A stretch of 7,911 nucleotides of DNA from Acidobacteriota bacterium (lineage in GTDB: Bacteria > Acidobacteriota > Terriglobia > UBA7540): the NCBI GenBank assembly GCA_021789565.1, contig JAJYJL010000118.1, forward strand, positions 3,773 through 11,683, in the 5' to 3' direction. Below, one piece after another: positions 1-7,134 of this stretch. Numbering within the stretch: the first letter of the stretch is position 1; each line of letters opens with the position of its first letter. The notes beneath the pieces were generated by a model that made no database searches, was not told where the DNA came from, and was given only the letters and a program-made list of their open reading frames with translations. The position numbers were made by a program, and so were the translations under genes.

Positions 1-1
1 G

Positions 2-1135
2 GGAGTTTCCATTTCCGCCCTGCATGGCGTGGCCATGGCGTTGTATTCCATTGGAGTGACAACGCTGTTCATTTTTTATCATTCCGGGGCGTTGTGGGAG
101 AGCCTGGGCGCCTCGCTCCTTCTGGTGATGGCTACCATCATGGTCTTTGACCAGTTGATCCCGTTTGTGCTGGTGGCGCGCCATGATGAACCGGAAGCGA
201 TTCTGCGGCAATGGCTCCCCCTGCTGCGCGCGGCGGTTTATCTGGCGCTGCCGGTGACTTTCCCGATTCTGATCTCCACCACGATCGCCCGCCTGCTGGA
301 GACTCCCGAGGATGAAGCGGCGGAGCTTCCCAAGCCCCAGAAGGGTCTCAAAGAGCTGATTGAAAGCGGTGAGGAAGCGGGGCTGATTGAAAAGGGTGAG
401 CGCGAGCTGCTGCAATCGGTTGTGGAATTCAGCGACAAAGTGGCCCGGGAAGTGATGACGCCACGCCCGGAGATTGCCGCGGTTGAAATCGACATGCCCA
501 TCGATGATCTGCGCAACCTGTTCCGGCAGAAGCGCTACACGCGATACCCCGTGTACAGCAAAGTGCTCGACCAGATTGAGGGCGTGGTGAGCGTGCGCGA
601 CCTGGTGCAACTGTCGCCGGAAGACCAGAAAGACGCGACGCTGCGCTCCCTGCTGAAGCCGGTGCGCTTTGTGCCCGAAACCAAGCCTATCCGCGACCTG
701 CTAAAGGAATTGCAGAAAACCACCCTCCAGGTGGCCATGGTGATTGACGAGTACGGAAGCGTTTCAGGCCTGGTCACGGTTGAAGACCTGGTGGAAGAAC
801 TGGTGGGCGAGATTAGGGACGAGGTTGAGCCGCACGAGCGCGACATCATGAAAGAATCCGCCAACACTTATCTGGTGGCCGGCCACACGGAACTGGCCCA
901 GCTTGCTGATCAACTGGATATGGAGATTGAAAGCGGCGATTACTCCACCGTTTCCGGGCTGGTGCTGGCCAAGCTGGGACATATGCCGGCCGTCCATGAA
1001 AAGGTGGAGGCGGACGCCTGGACCTTTGAAATTCTGGAAGTCAACCGCAGGACTGTCCTGAAAGTTCGGCTCATCCTTCCTGTTGCCAATTCCGAAACGC
1101 AAGCCACCCATGCCGGAACCCAAAAAACCATTTAA
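2..1135 (+). CDS. CNNM/CorC (HlyC) family CBS-domain membrane protein, 5'-truncated by window edge
   Basis: This is the C-terminal part of an inner-membrane protein of the CNNM/CorC/HlyC family, whose members are linked to magnesium or cobalt efflux; the old name 'hemolysin' is historical. The frame is open to the window edge, so the true start lies upstream; a GTG at 29 is only an internal codon that could serve as a start. Counting from that GTG, residues 1-90 hold hydrophobic segments of the DUF21/CNNM membrane domain. Residues 140-260 are a CBS pair, with the usual REVMTPR entry at 140-146 and the family signature around IDEYGSVSGLVTVEDLVEEL (239-258), followed by VGEIRDE. Residues 275-352 form the small C-terminal CorC_HlyC domain. 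The 3' end overlaps era by 26 bp, so the two genes are probably co-transcribed and translationally coupled. Family assignment is secure; the transported ion is unknown. Confidence 0.93.
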   Translation, partial: GVSISALHGVAMALYSIGVTTLFIFYHSGALWESLGASLLLVMATIMVFDQLIPFVLVARHDEPEAILRQWLPLLRAAVYLALPVTFPILISTTIARLLETPEDEAAELPKPQKGLKELIESGEEAGLIEKGERELLQSVVEFSDKVAREVMTPRPEIAAVEIDMPIDDLRNLFRQKRYTRYPVYSKVLDQIEGVVSVRDLVQLSPEDQKDATLRSLLKPVRFVPETKPIRDLLKELQKTTLQVAMVIDEYGSVSGLVTVEDLVEELVGEIRDEVEPHERDIMKESANTYLVAGHTELAQLADQLDMEIESGDYSTVSGLVLAKLGHMPAVHEKVEADAWTFEILEVNRRTVLKVRLILPVANSETQATHAGTQKTI

Positions 1136-2015
1136 ATCGGGCTTTGTGGCGGTTGTGGGCAGACCCAACGCCGGAAAGAGCACGCTGGTAAACGCCCTGG
1201 TGGGCGAAAAGGTGTCGATTGTGACACCCGTTGCCCAGACCACGCGCAACCGCATCCTCGGAATTGTCCACCGGCCTGACGCCCAGGTGATTCTGATGGA
1301 TACGCCCGGCATCCACCGGCCGCTCTCGCGGCTGAACAAACAGATGATGGCCTACGTGCGCGAGGCGCTGGAGGAGCGCGACCTGACGCTGTTGATTGCC
1401 GATGCCTCGGTCCCTTTGGGCAAGGGGGACGAGTTCGCGGTGCAAATGGTTGCCGACCACGCCCCGCGTGCCATCCTGCTGCTGAACAAGATCGATCGGG
1501 TCCACAAGCCGAAGCTGCTGCCCCTGATCGACCGTTATTCGAAACTGCACAATTTTGAAGAGATTTTCCCGATTTCCGCTTTGAAGGGTGAGCACCTGGA
1601 TGAGGTGTCGGACGCCGTGGTTGCAAGGCTGCCGGAAGCCCCGCCCTATTTCCCGCCTGACGCTTATACCGACCAGCCGGAAAGATTTCTTGCTGCCGAA
1701 ATCATCCGGGAACAGGTGATCCGCAACACCCGCCAGGAACTGCCTCACGCGACCGCAGTGGTGATTGAGCAGTTCGAAGAGTCCGAAACCCTCACCCGAA
1801 TTCACGCCGCGATCCTGGTGGAAAGGGAATCGCAGAAGCCGATCGTGCTGGGGGCGGGCGGAAGGCAAATCAAGGAAATCGGCACCGAGGCGCGGCTGGA
1901 ATTGGAAAAGGTCTTCCCGCCCAAAGTATTCCTGCAGCTTTTTGTGCGCGTGGAACCGCACTGGCGCGATTCCAGGGCGGTGATAGCGACCTTGGATTAT
2001 CGCAACGAAGGGTGA
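1110..2015 (+). CDS. era: GTPase Era (ribosome assembly, 16S rRNA 3'-end binding)
   Basis: Era is an essential Ras-like GTPase that binds the 3' end of 16S rRNA and helps mature the 30S subunit. All five G motifs are present: G1 GRPNAGKST (17-25), G2 QTTRNRI (43-49), G3 DTPGIH (64-69), G4 NKID (126-129) and G5 SAL (156-158). The C-terminal KH RNA-binding domain has its GxxG loop as GAGG (248-251). The ATG at 1110 gives 301 residues, the same length as E. coli Era, and places the G1 motif at the usual distance from the N-terminus. An in-frame TTG at 1083 would add nine residues. Neither start has a clear Shine-Dalgarno sequence. The start lies inside the upstream CNNM/CorC gene (26-bp overlap), so translation by coupling is likely. 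The gene ends 45 bp from the convergent EEP gene. Confidence 0.97.
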   Translation: MPEPKKPFKSGFVAVVGRPNAGKSTLVNALVGEKVSIVTPVAQTTRNRILGIVHRPDAQVILMDTPGIHRPLSRLNKQMMAYVREALEERDLTLLIADASVPLGKGDEFAVQMVADHAPRAILLLNKIDRVHKPKLLPLIDRYSKLHNFEEIFPISALKGEHLDEVSDAVVARLPEAPPYFPPDAYTDQPERFLAAEIIREQVIRNTRQELPHATAVVIEQFEESETLTRIHAAILVERESQKPIVLGAGGRQIKEIGTEARLELEKVFPPKVFLQLFVRVEPHWRDSRAVIATLDYRNEG

Positions 2016-2060
2016 GGCGCGAGCAGCGAGTGCCTCCGGCCGTGTGGTCCTTGCCGCGCG

Positions 2061-3269
2061 CTATTCCACGACGATATCCACTCCGATGGCGGCATGGTCG
2101 GAAAGTGGCCGCCCGTTGCTGGCCCGTAGATTGCCCAAGATGACGGGATTTTCCACCCGGGCCCTGCGGGTTGCAAACCAGTCAAGCTTCAAAGGGCATT
2201 TGCCATCGTGCCGCCTGAGCGCCCAGCGGACGAAGGCAAAGCACCAGCCGGGCACCCATTCGCCAAGATTTTGACGAGTCTTGGCATCGTCAACATCATA
2301 CTGAACAGTGGGTTCGCCCATGCGGTTCGACCGCCGGTATTCGAACCCCTTCTCTTCCAGCAACCGGAAGAGTCCGCGCTCGAAGTGGTTTTCCGGGTGC
2401 AGATAATGGTTCGAAATGACATTCTCCGCGCCCATGAATACCCTCAGCCAGAAGCCAAGAATCGAATAGAACGCCCGGGACGAATTGTTTGTGGAAGTGT
2501 TCCAGTCGCCGCCCAGGATAACGGGCAGGTCCATTGGAAGGTCCTGTACAATGTCGCGCATCTGGGCGCTGCGGTGCGCCTGGCTGGAATTGGCGTCCAG
2601 ATGCACGGCCACGGCCGTGGCACGATAGTTGGGAAATTCAATTTCAGCGGCCAGGGCGGTTTGCCGTCCCAGTCGTTTCTCGCGGCAGGCCATTTTGTCA
2701 ATCCCGTTCCTGAGGTGAATGGGACGGAGGTTGCGGAGCGGGTAGCGGCTCAGGACGGCGTTTCCATGCAACCCCAGCTCATTTTCTCCATCTGCCTTCC
2801 GTTCAATGCCGGCTCCCTTGGACAGGTTCAGATAGCACGGCGCGAAGCTATAGTGCATGCCCAGCGCGCGGGCAAGCTCCTGCGCCACCGCCCGGTTCCC
2901 TGAGCGCGCCATGCCGATATCGGCCTCGGTCAGCAGATAGACGTCTGCGCTTGCGAGGTAGGGATGGGTGCGCAGCGCGTCAAGCTGTCCCTGAAACTCG
3001 ATGCCTCGTTCCAGGTTCCAGGCCACAAATCGATAACGGCTGCGCGCGGGTGCTGCGTCGCGGCTAAAGTTTCCGCAATAAAGTCCGTCGAGGACGGCAC
3101 GGATGTCGGTCTCGATGGTCCGGTAAGTGGAGAGACTTATAAGCTCTGCGGTGGAATGGCACCTGAGGAATTCCGGAAAGTGGGGCGAAATGCGGTCGTT
3201 GATCAGGCTGGAAATTTCCCTGGGCACAAGAGAGGAACCAGCGATTTGGATTACGTTACTTTCGGGCAT
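2061..3269 (-). CDS. Endonuclease/exonuclease/phosphatase (EEP) superfamily metal-dependent hydrolase
   Basis: This 402-residue protein belongs to the EEP fold (DNase I, ExoIII, Mg-dependent phosphoesterases). The catalytic set is complete: N85 in WNLERG, the metal-binding E115 in LLTEAD, H223 in AVHLDANSS, D255 and N257 in GGDWNT, D363 in LDWF, and D391-H392 in LSDHAAIGVDI. There is no signal peptide or membrane segment, so it is expected in the cytoplasm. Two features are unusual: about 75 polar residues precede the first EEP motif, and about 105 residues separate GGDWNT from LDWF. The substrate (nucleic acid, phosphoinositide-like or other phosphodiester) cannot be read from the sequence. 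The ATG at 3269 is the first start in the frame; GAGG lies 13 nt upstream, rather far for a ribosome site. The gene lies 159 bp downstream of the response regulator on the same strand and has a good promoter of its own. It could still receive read-through from that operon. Confidence 0.87.
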   Translation of the reverse strand: MPESNVIQIAGSSLVPREISSLINDRISPHFPEFLRCHSTAELISLSTYRTIETDIRAVLDGLYCGNFSRDAAPARSRYRFVAWNLERGIEFQGQLDALRTHPYLASADVYLLTEADIGMARSGNRAVAQELARALGMHYSFAPCYLNLSKGAGIERKADGENELGLHGNAVLSRYPLRNLRPIHLRNGIDKMACREKRLGRQTALAAEIEFPNYRATAVAVHLDANSSQAHRSAQMRDIVQDLPMDLPVILGGDWNTSTNNSSRAFYSILGFWLRVFMGAENVISNHYLHPENHFERGLFRLLEEKGFEYRRSNRMGEPTVQYDVDDAKTRQNLGEWVPGWCFAFVRWALRRHDGKCPLKLDWFATRRARVENPVILGNLRASNGRPLSDHAAIGVDIVVE

Positions 3270-3338
3270 TTTTGACCCGGGGCCTCATTTCGCATCTCGC
3301 TGCCTTGCGGATTTTTGCAGGACGAGGCGCGGAAAGTA

Positions 3339-3368
3339 ATTATACGGTTGCGGAAGGCTCCGGGTAAA
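3339..3368 (-). promoter_or_regulatory. Candidate sigma-70 type promoter for the EEP gene
   Basis: On the minus strand a perfect TATAAT (3344-3339) sits 18 nt downstream of TTTACC (3368-3363), which matches TTGACA at four of six positions. Transcription would start near 3332, giving a leader of about 60 nt before the ATG at 3269. It lies in the only sizeable non-coding gap upstream of a minus-strand gene in the window, which supports it. Activity is inferred from the sequence alone. Confidence 0.55.
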
Positions 3369-3390
3369 ACCCTTAGGGATTTATTACCGG
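3360..3390. repeat. Imperfect inverted repeat overlapping the -35 box
   Basis: CCGGGTAA (3360-3367) faces TTACCGG (3384-3390), pairing with one bulged G, and an inner CCC/GGG pair (3370-3372 and 3376-3378) surrounds TTA. The left arm covers most of the -35 element of the candidate EEP promoter, so it could be an operator. It could also be a weak hairpin closing the response-regulator transcript, but no T-tract follows it on the minus strand, which speaks against an intrinsic terminator. Confidence 0.35.
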
Positions 3391-3428
3391 CGCAGGCTTT
3401 CAACCGGAGGGCGGAAGTTGCAGGAGCG

Positions 3429-4799
3429 CTACTCCGTGGCGCTGATTCCCAGCGCTTTCATCTTGCGATAGAGATGGCTGCGTTCCAGCCCCAGGGCCTC
3501 CGCCGCGCGGCTGACGTTGCCGTGGTTTTCATCGAGCTTGTGAAGGATGTAGTCGCGTTCGTAGGCGGCGCGAGCCTCGTGCAGGGTTGAAAACCCTCCT
3601 GCCCTGCCGCGGGAATGCGCCGAACGGGGTCGGTGGTTGGTGAGGGTCTGCGGGAGGTGACGCCGCTCGATCCGGTCGCCCGAAACCATGATGACCAAGC
3701 GCTCGACCAGGTTCCGAAGCTCGCGGACGTTTCCCGGCCAGCGATAATGGAAAAGGACCTCCAGCGCCGGCTCGGAAAAATGTTTGGGTTTGCGGCCGTA
3801 GGCGGCGGCGAAAGTTTCCAGGAAGTAATTCAGCAGTTCGGGAATGTCTTCCGCGTGTTTGTGAAGCGGCGGAACGTAAAAAGGAATCACGTTCAGGCGG
3901 AAAAACAGGTCTTCGCGGAAGTTGCCCTTCTGAATTTCTTCTTCCAGGTTCTTGTTGGTGGCGGCCACCACGCGAACGTCCACCGCCATTTCTTTCTTGG
4001 AGCCAAGAGGCGAGAACCTCTGCTGTTCGATAACGCGCAGCACTTTGGATTGCGTTCGCAGGCTCATGTCGCCGATTTCATCGAGAAAAAGGGTGCCTGC
4101 GTCGGCCTGTTCGAACTTTCCCACCTTGTCTTCAACGGCACCGGTGAATGAGCCTTTAACGTGGCCGAATAGCTCGCTCTCGATCAGTTCCTCGGGAATG
4201 GCGGCGCAGTTGACTTCGACGAAAGGGTTGTCGCGGCGCAGGCTGAAGCGGTGCAGGGCATGGGCCACCAGTTCCTTTCCGGTCCCGCTTTCTCCATAGA
4301 CCAGCACCCGGCCGTTCGTGGGGGCGGCCAGGCCGAGTTGCTGCCGCAAAGCCTTCATGGGGACGCTGTTTCCGATAATGCGGTAGTCGCCTTCCAGTTT
4401 GCGGCGCAAATCACGGTTCTGTCCGGCAAGTGAAAGTTCCTCGGTGGCGTGCTGTAGCGTCAGCAGCGTCTTCTCAATGGAGAGTGGCTTTTCAATAAAG
4501 TCGAAAGCGCCTTTCTTGGTTGCCCGGACCGCGGTCTCAATGTTCCCATGGCCGGAAATCATCACGACTACCGGCGGGTCATCGCGCTGGCGGATCCGGG
4601 CAAGGGTTTCAAGCCCGTCAATGCCCGGCAGCCAGACATCGAGCAGCACCACGTCGGCCCTATTCTTGCCAAGAAAATCCAGGCAATCTTCGCCGCTTTC
4701 AACGGCGGCGACACGATAGCCTTCGTCCTGGAGGACGTCCGTTAATGACTGGCGGATGCCGGCTTCGTCATCGACCACCAGCACCGAATAATTCTTCAA
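3429..4799 (-). CDS. NtrX-like sigma-54-dependent response regulator (REC-AAA+-Fis HTH)
   Basis: This is a cytoplasmic activator of sigma-54 promoters, 456 residues from the chosen start, a normal length for the NtrC/NtrX class. The receiver domain (1-120) has acidic D10-D11, phospho-acceptor D54 in LLDVWLPG, S82 and K104 in EKP. The AAA+ domain has Walker A GESGTGKE (169-176) and Walker B LFLDEIG (237-243). The sigma-54-contacting loop reads GSFTGA (216-221) instead of GAFTGA. The C-terminal Fis-type helix-turn-helix is at about 428-452 (NVSRAAEALGLERSHLYRKM). I chose TTG 4799 because the receiver fold begins right after it (MKNYSVLVVDDE) and GGGAG lies 6 nt upstream. An ATG at 4859 would add 20 residues and overlap the kinase end by 11 bp, but has no useful Shine-Dalgarno. 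The partner is the NtrY-like kinase just upstream. The nitrogen role of true NtrX cannot be assumed. Confidence 0.93.
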   Translation of the reverse strand: MKNYSVLVVDDEAGIRQSLTDVLQDEGYRVAAVESGEDCLDFLGKNRADVVLLDVWLPGIDGLETLARIRQRDDPPVVVMISGHGNIETAVRATKKGAFDFIEKPLSIEKTLLTLQHATEELSLAGQNRDLRRKLEGDYRIIGNSVPMKALRQQLGLAAPTNGRVLVYGESGTGKELVAHALHRFSLRRDNPFVEVNCAAIPEELIESELFGHVKGSFTGAVEDKVGKFEQADAGTLFLDEIGDMSLRTQSKVLRVIEQQRFSPLGSKKEMAVDVRVVAATNKNLEEEIQKGNFREDLFFRLNVIPFYVPPLHKHAEDIPELLNYFLETFAAAYGRKPKHFSEPALEVLFHYRWPGNVRELRNLVERLVIMVSGDRIERRHLPQTLTNHRPRSAHSRGRAGGFSTLHEARAAYERDYILHKLDENHGNVSRAAEALGLERSHLYRKMKALGISATE

Positions 4800-4805
4800 T
4801 CTCCA

Positions 4806-4812
4806 CTCCCTC
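4806..4812 (-). promoter_or_regulatory. Ribosome binding site GAGGGAG supporting the TTG start of the response regulator
   Basis: The minus strand reads GAGGGAG at 4812-4806, ending 6 nt before TTG 4799. It is one of the clearest Shine-Dalgarno matches at any gene start in the window and lies directly before the first conserved residues of the receiver domain. It is the main argument for TTG 4799 over ATG 4859. Confidence 0.5.
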
Positions 4813-4848
4813 TTCTGGATTGCTTCACCCGTTGTTCTCTTAGGTTCC

Positions 4849-7134
4849 TCAAACAGCATCCTCGGGCGCCAGGTTCTTTTGAACTTCCTGAGCGTGGGAG
4901 GTGGCGGATGCCGGCGCATGCTCAACGGGCAACTCAATGATAAACTTTGTACCCAGTGGTTGATTCTCCTCCACCCGGATGATTCCTTTATGCTCTGAAA
5001 CGATGCGGCTGACAATGGCCAGGCCCAGCCCCGTGCCACGCCGCTTGGTGGAAAAAAACGGCAGGAAAAGGCGTTCCTTATTCTTCAGCGAAATTCCCGG
5101 CCCGCTGTCCACGACCAGCAGGACGACGATGTCCCGGTCTCGATCGAGCGATGTGCGCACCCAGATTTCTTTTGCCGGCGAATGTTCGAGCGCTTCGGCG
5201 GCGTTGTCAATCAGATTCACCAGCACACGCTTCAACTGGTCCGGGTCGCCATGGATGGCAGGTAAGCCTTCCGCCAGTTCGCAGCGCAGCGTAATTCCAT
5301 CCAGCCGGCCGTCAAAAACCTGCACTGCCTTTTCCACAATGCTGTTCAGGTTTGTAAAGACAGGCCTGGAGGCGGGGAAGCGCGCGAAATCAGAGAACTC
5401 GTCCACCAGAGTTTTCAAGGTTGCCACTTCGCGTTCAATCAGAGCTGAGCTCTGTCCCACCGCTGTCACCAGATCGCTGTCCGCGGTTTTTTGGTCAGCC
5501 CGGGAAAGCCACCGGCGAATGCGTTCCGCAGAAAGTTGAATGGGCGTGAGTGGATTCTTGATTTCGTGGGCGATGCGCTGGGCCACTTCCTGCCAGGCCA
5601 CGGCTTTCTGGGCCTGGAGAAGCTCCGTAAGGTCTTCCAGCACCAGCAGCGATCCCACGGCGCCGTGGCGGGCGCGGATGGAGGAAAGCGTAAGCGCGAC
5701 GAAGGCGCGCCGGCCGCCCAGGCCGATTTCCATCTGGCGGGTCACGACTCCCTGGCGCTGGGCGCGGCGGAACAGCCTGGCCACTTCACGGGCCTCATCG
5801 GGCACAAAGAGGTCGACAATCCGATGGGCGCTCCGGATGGCGTCCGGGCCGAACATCCTCTCGGCCGTGGAATTCGTCTGCATGATGCGCCCCTGGGGAT
5901 CGAAAGAAACCACGCCCGTCGGAATGTTTTCAAGAATGGCCTCCATGATGTTCCCACGCTCTTCCAGTTCCTGGTTGGCTTTCTGGATTTCCTGTGCGGC
6001 GCGTTCCAGAGCGAGCCGGTTCTCCTTCAATTGCCGGGTCATTTCATTGAACGACTGGATGAGGCTGCCCAGTTCGTCATCCCCGCGGGAGGGGATGCGA
6101 TAGTCCAGATTACCGCCGGAAACCTCGTGGGTGGCAATGGCCAGCGCCTGGATGGGGACGGTGACCTGTTTTGAAAAGAAGAGCGCGAACCAGGAAGCAA
6201 CGAAGAGGATCAGAACGGTCATCAGGGACAACGAGAGCAGATAGATGCGCCGGACGGCCTTGCGCTGGTGGCTGAGCTGGTCGTATTTAACCGCTTCGTT
6301 TTGAATCTGGGAGGCAATGCGCGCAATGTTCATGGGGAGGCGGGTCATGGTCACCACCACGCCCGATGTGCCGCCGCTGGCAAAATTCAGCGCCCTGACG
6401 GAAAGGAAAATATCTTCATCGCCGAACCTTGTGCGGAGTGAGAGACCCTGGGAGGGCAAACCACTGAAACTGTGGCGAGGCAGCAGTTTGCGGACGGTTG
6501 ATCCGCTCAACTTCACCGGACCCGCCGCGGCCAGCAGGTTTCCGTTCGGATCAAAAAACATGGCCGATTCTGAAGTTAAATCGTTTACTTCGCGCTGCAG
6601 AATGCGGTTGATGGTCGCATGGTCGCCCAGCGAGGCGGCCTCAGCAAGCTGCGGACTGGTGGTGAGGTGAACGGCCAGGTGCCGTGAGCGGTTTTCCGCC
6701 TGAAGGGCAAGCTGCCGGACTACCTCGGAGGCGTCCCTGTGAACCACGTCGAATGGAATTCCAAACCACTTGTCAATGCTTCGATTGAGCAGGCCGTAGG
6801 AAAAAGCGAACAGGAAGCACGCCGGGACCAGGGTCAGGGCCAGAAAGGCCACCACCATCTTGGTCTTAAAGCGCGAACCGAGCTTGTGGCTCCGTCGTTC
6901 GACGTAAAGCTTCAGCAGTATCCGCAGCAGGATGAGCGCAAAAATGAGGAAGGCCAGAAAGATGAGAGCGGAAACCACCACCAGAAGGATGGTCTGGGAA
7001 GCGTTTCTGGGGTGGATGAAGGAAAGGTTGAGCGAAGCCTGGCTCCAGCCGATGAACAACAGGACGGGAACCACGATGAGCAGGAAGATCAGATAGGCCC
7101 GCCGGGGGCTGTCCGGGTTGTTATTCCGGGCCAT
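4849..7134 (-). CDS. NtrY-like membrane sensor histidine kinase (HAMP-PAS-HisKA-HATPase)
   Basis: This 761-residue inner-membrane kinase should autophosphorylate and pass phosphate to the adjacent NtrX-like regulator. Hydrophobic segments lie at about 13-31, 48-70, 93-112 and 297-320. The stretch after the second (GSRFKTKMVVAFLALTLVP, then LLNRSIDKWFGIP) is typical of NtrY. Residues 113-296 form the extracytoplasmic sensor region. HAMP follows at about 321-375, a linker with coiled-coil character at 370-393 and PAS at 395-505. The phospho-acceptor is H523 in IAHEIKNPLTP. The ATP-binding domain has N640 and N644 (N-box), DSGPG (676-680), LFLPFFSTK (689-697) and GTGLGLAI (700-707), so the kinase is intact. 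The ATG at 7134 has no close Shine-Dalgarno. It overlaps the glycosylase end by 14 bp, or follows it by 6 bp if that gene is frameshifted, so translation is probably coupled. The signal is unknown. Confidence 0.94.
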   Translation of the reverse strand: MARNNNPDSPRRAYLIFLLIVVPVLLFIGWSQASLNLSFIHPRNASQTILLVVVSALIFLAFLIFALILLRILLKLYVERRSHKLGSRFKTKMVVAFLALTLVPACFLFAFSYGLLNRSIDKWFGIPFDVVHRDASEVVRQLALQAENRSRHLAVHLTTSPQLAEAASLGDHATINRILQREVNDLTSESAMFFDPNGNLLAAAGPVKLSGSTVRKLLPRHSFSGLPSQGLSLRTRFGDEDIFLSVRALNFASGGTSGVVVTMTRLPMNIARIASQIQNEAVKYDQLSHQRKAVRRIYLLSLSLMTVLILFVASWFALFFSKQVTVPIQALAIATHEVSGGNLDYRIPSRGDDELGSLIQSFNEMTRQLKENRLALERAAQEIQKANQELEERGNIMEAILENIPTGVVSFDPQGRIMQTNSTAERMFGPDAIRSAHRIVDLFVPDEAREVARLFRRAQRQGVVTRQMEIGLGGRRAFVALTLSSIRARHGAVGSLLVLEDLTELLQAQKAVAWQEVAQRIAHEIKNPLTPIQLSAERIRRWLSRADQKTADSDLVTAVGQSSALIEREVATLKTLVDEFSDFARFPASRPVFTNLNSIVEKAVQVFDGRLDGITLRCELAEGLPAIHGDPDQLKRVLVNLIDNAAEALEHSPAKEIWVRTSLDRDRDIVVLLVVDSGPGISLKNKERLFLPFFSTKRRGTGLGLAIVSRIVSEHKGIIRVEENQPLGTKFIIELPVEHAPASATSHAQEVQKNLAPEDAV

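Noticed and set aside
1071..1961. Long open frame (296 codons) antisense to era
   Set aside because: It mirrors a high-GC coding strand. The era frame has all GTPase and KH motifs, and the antisense product shows no recognisable domain.
2014..2036. Hairpin GAGGCGC/GTGCCTC just after era as an intrinsic terminator
   Set aside because: The stem is about 7 bp with one G-T pair, and no T-tract follows on either strand, so a terminator call is not justified.
2208..2903. 231-codon plus-strand frame opposite the EEP gene
   Set aside because: The minus strand carries the full EEP catalytic motif set; the plus-strand frame has no domain signal.
3391..3406. GG-N10-GC spacing on the minus strand upstream of the EEP gene as a sigma-54 promoter
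   Set aside because: Beyond the GG and TGC cores almost no consensus base matches, and a better sigma-70 type promoter lies just downstream.
5491..6174. 227-codon plus-strand frame opposite the HAMP/PAS/HisKA region
   Set aside because: It is the shadow of an intact histidine kinase frame.
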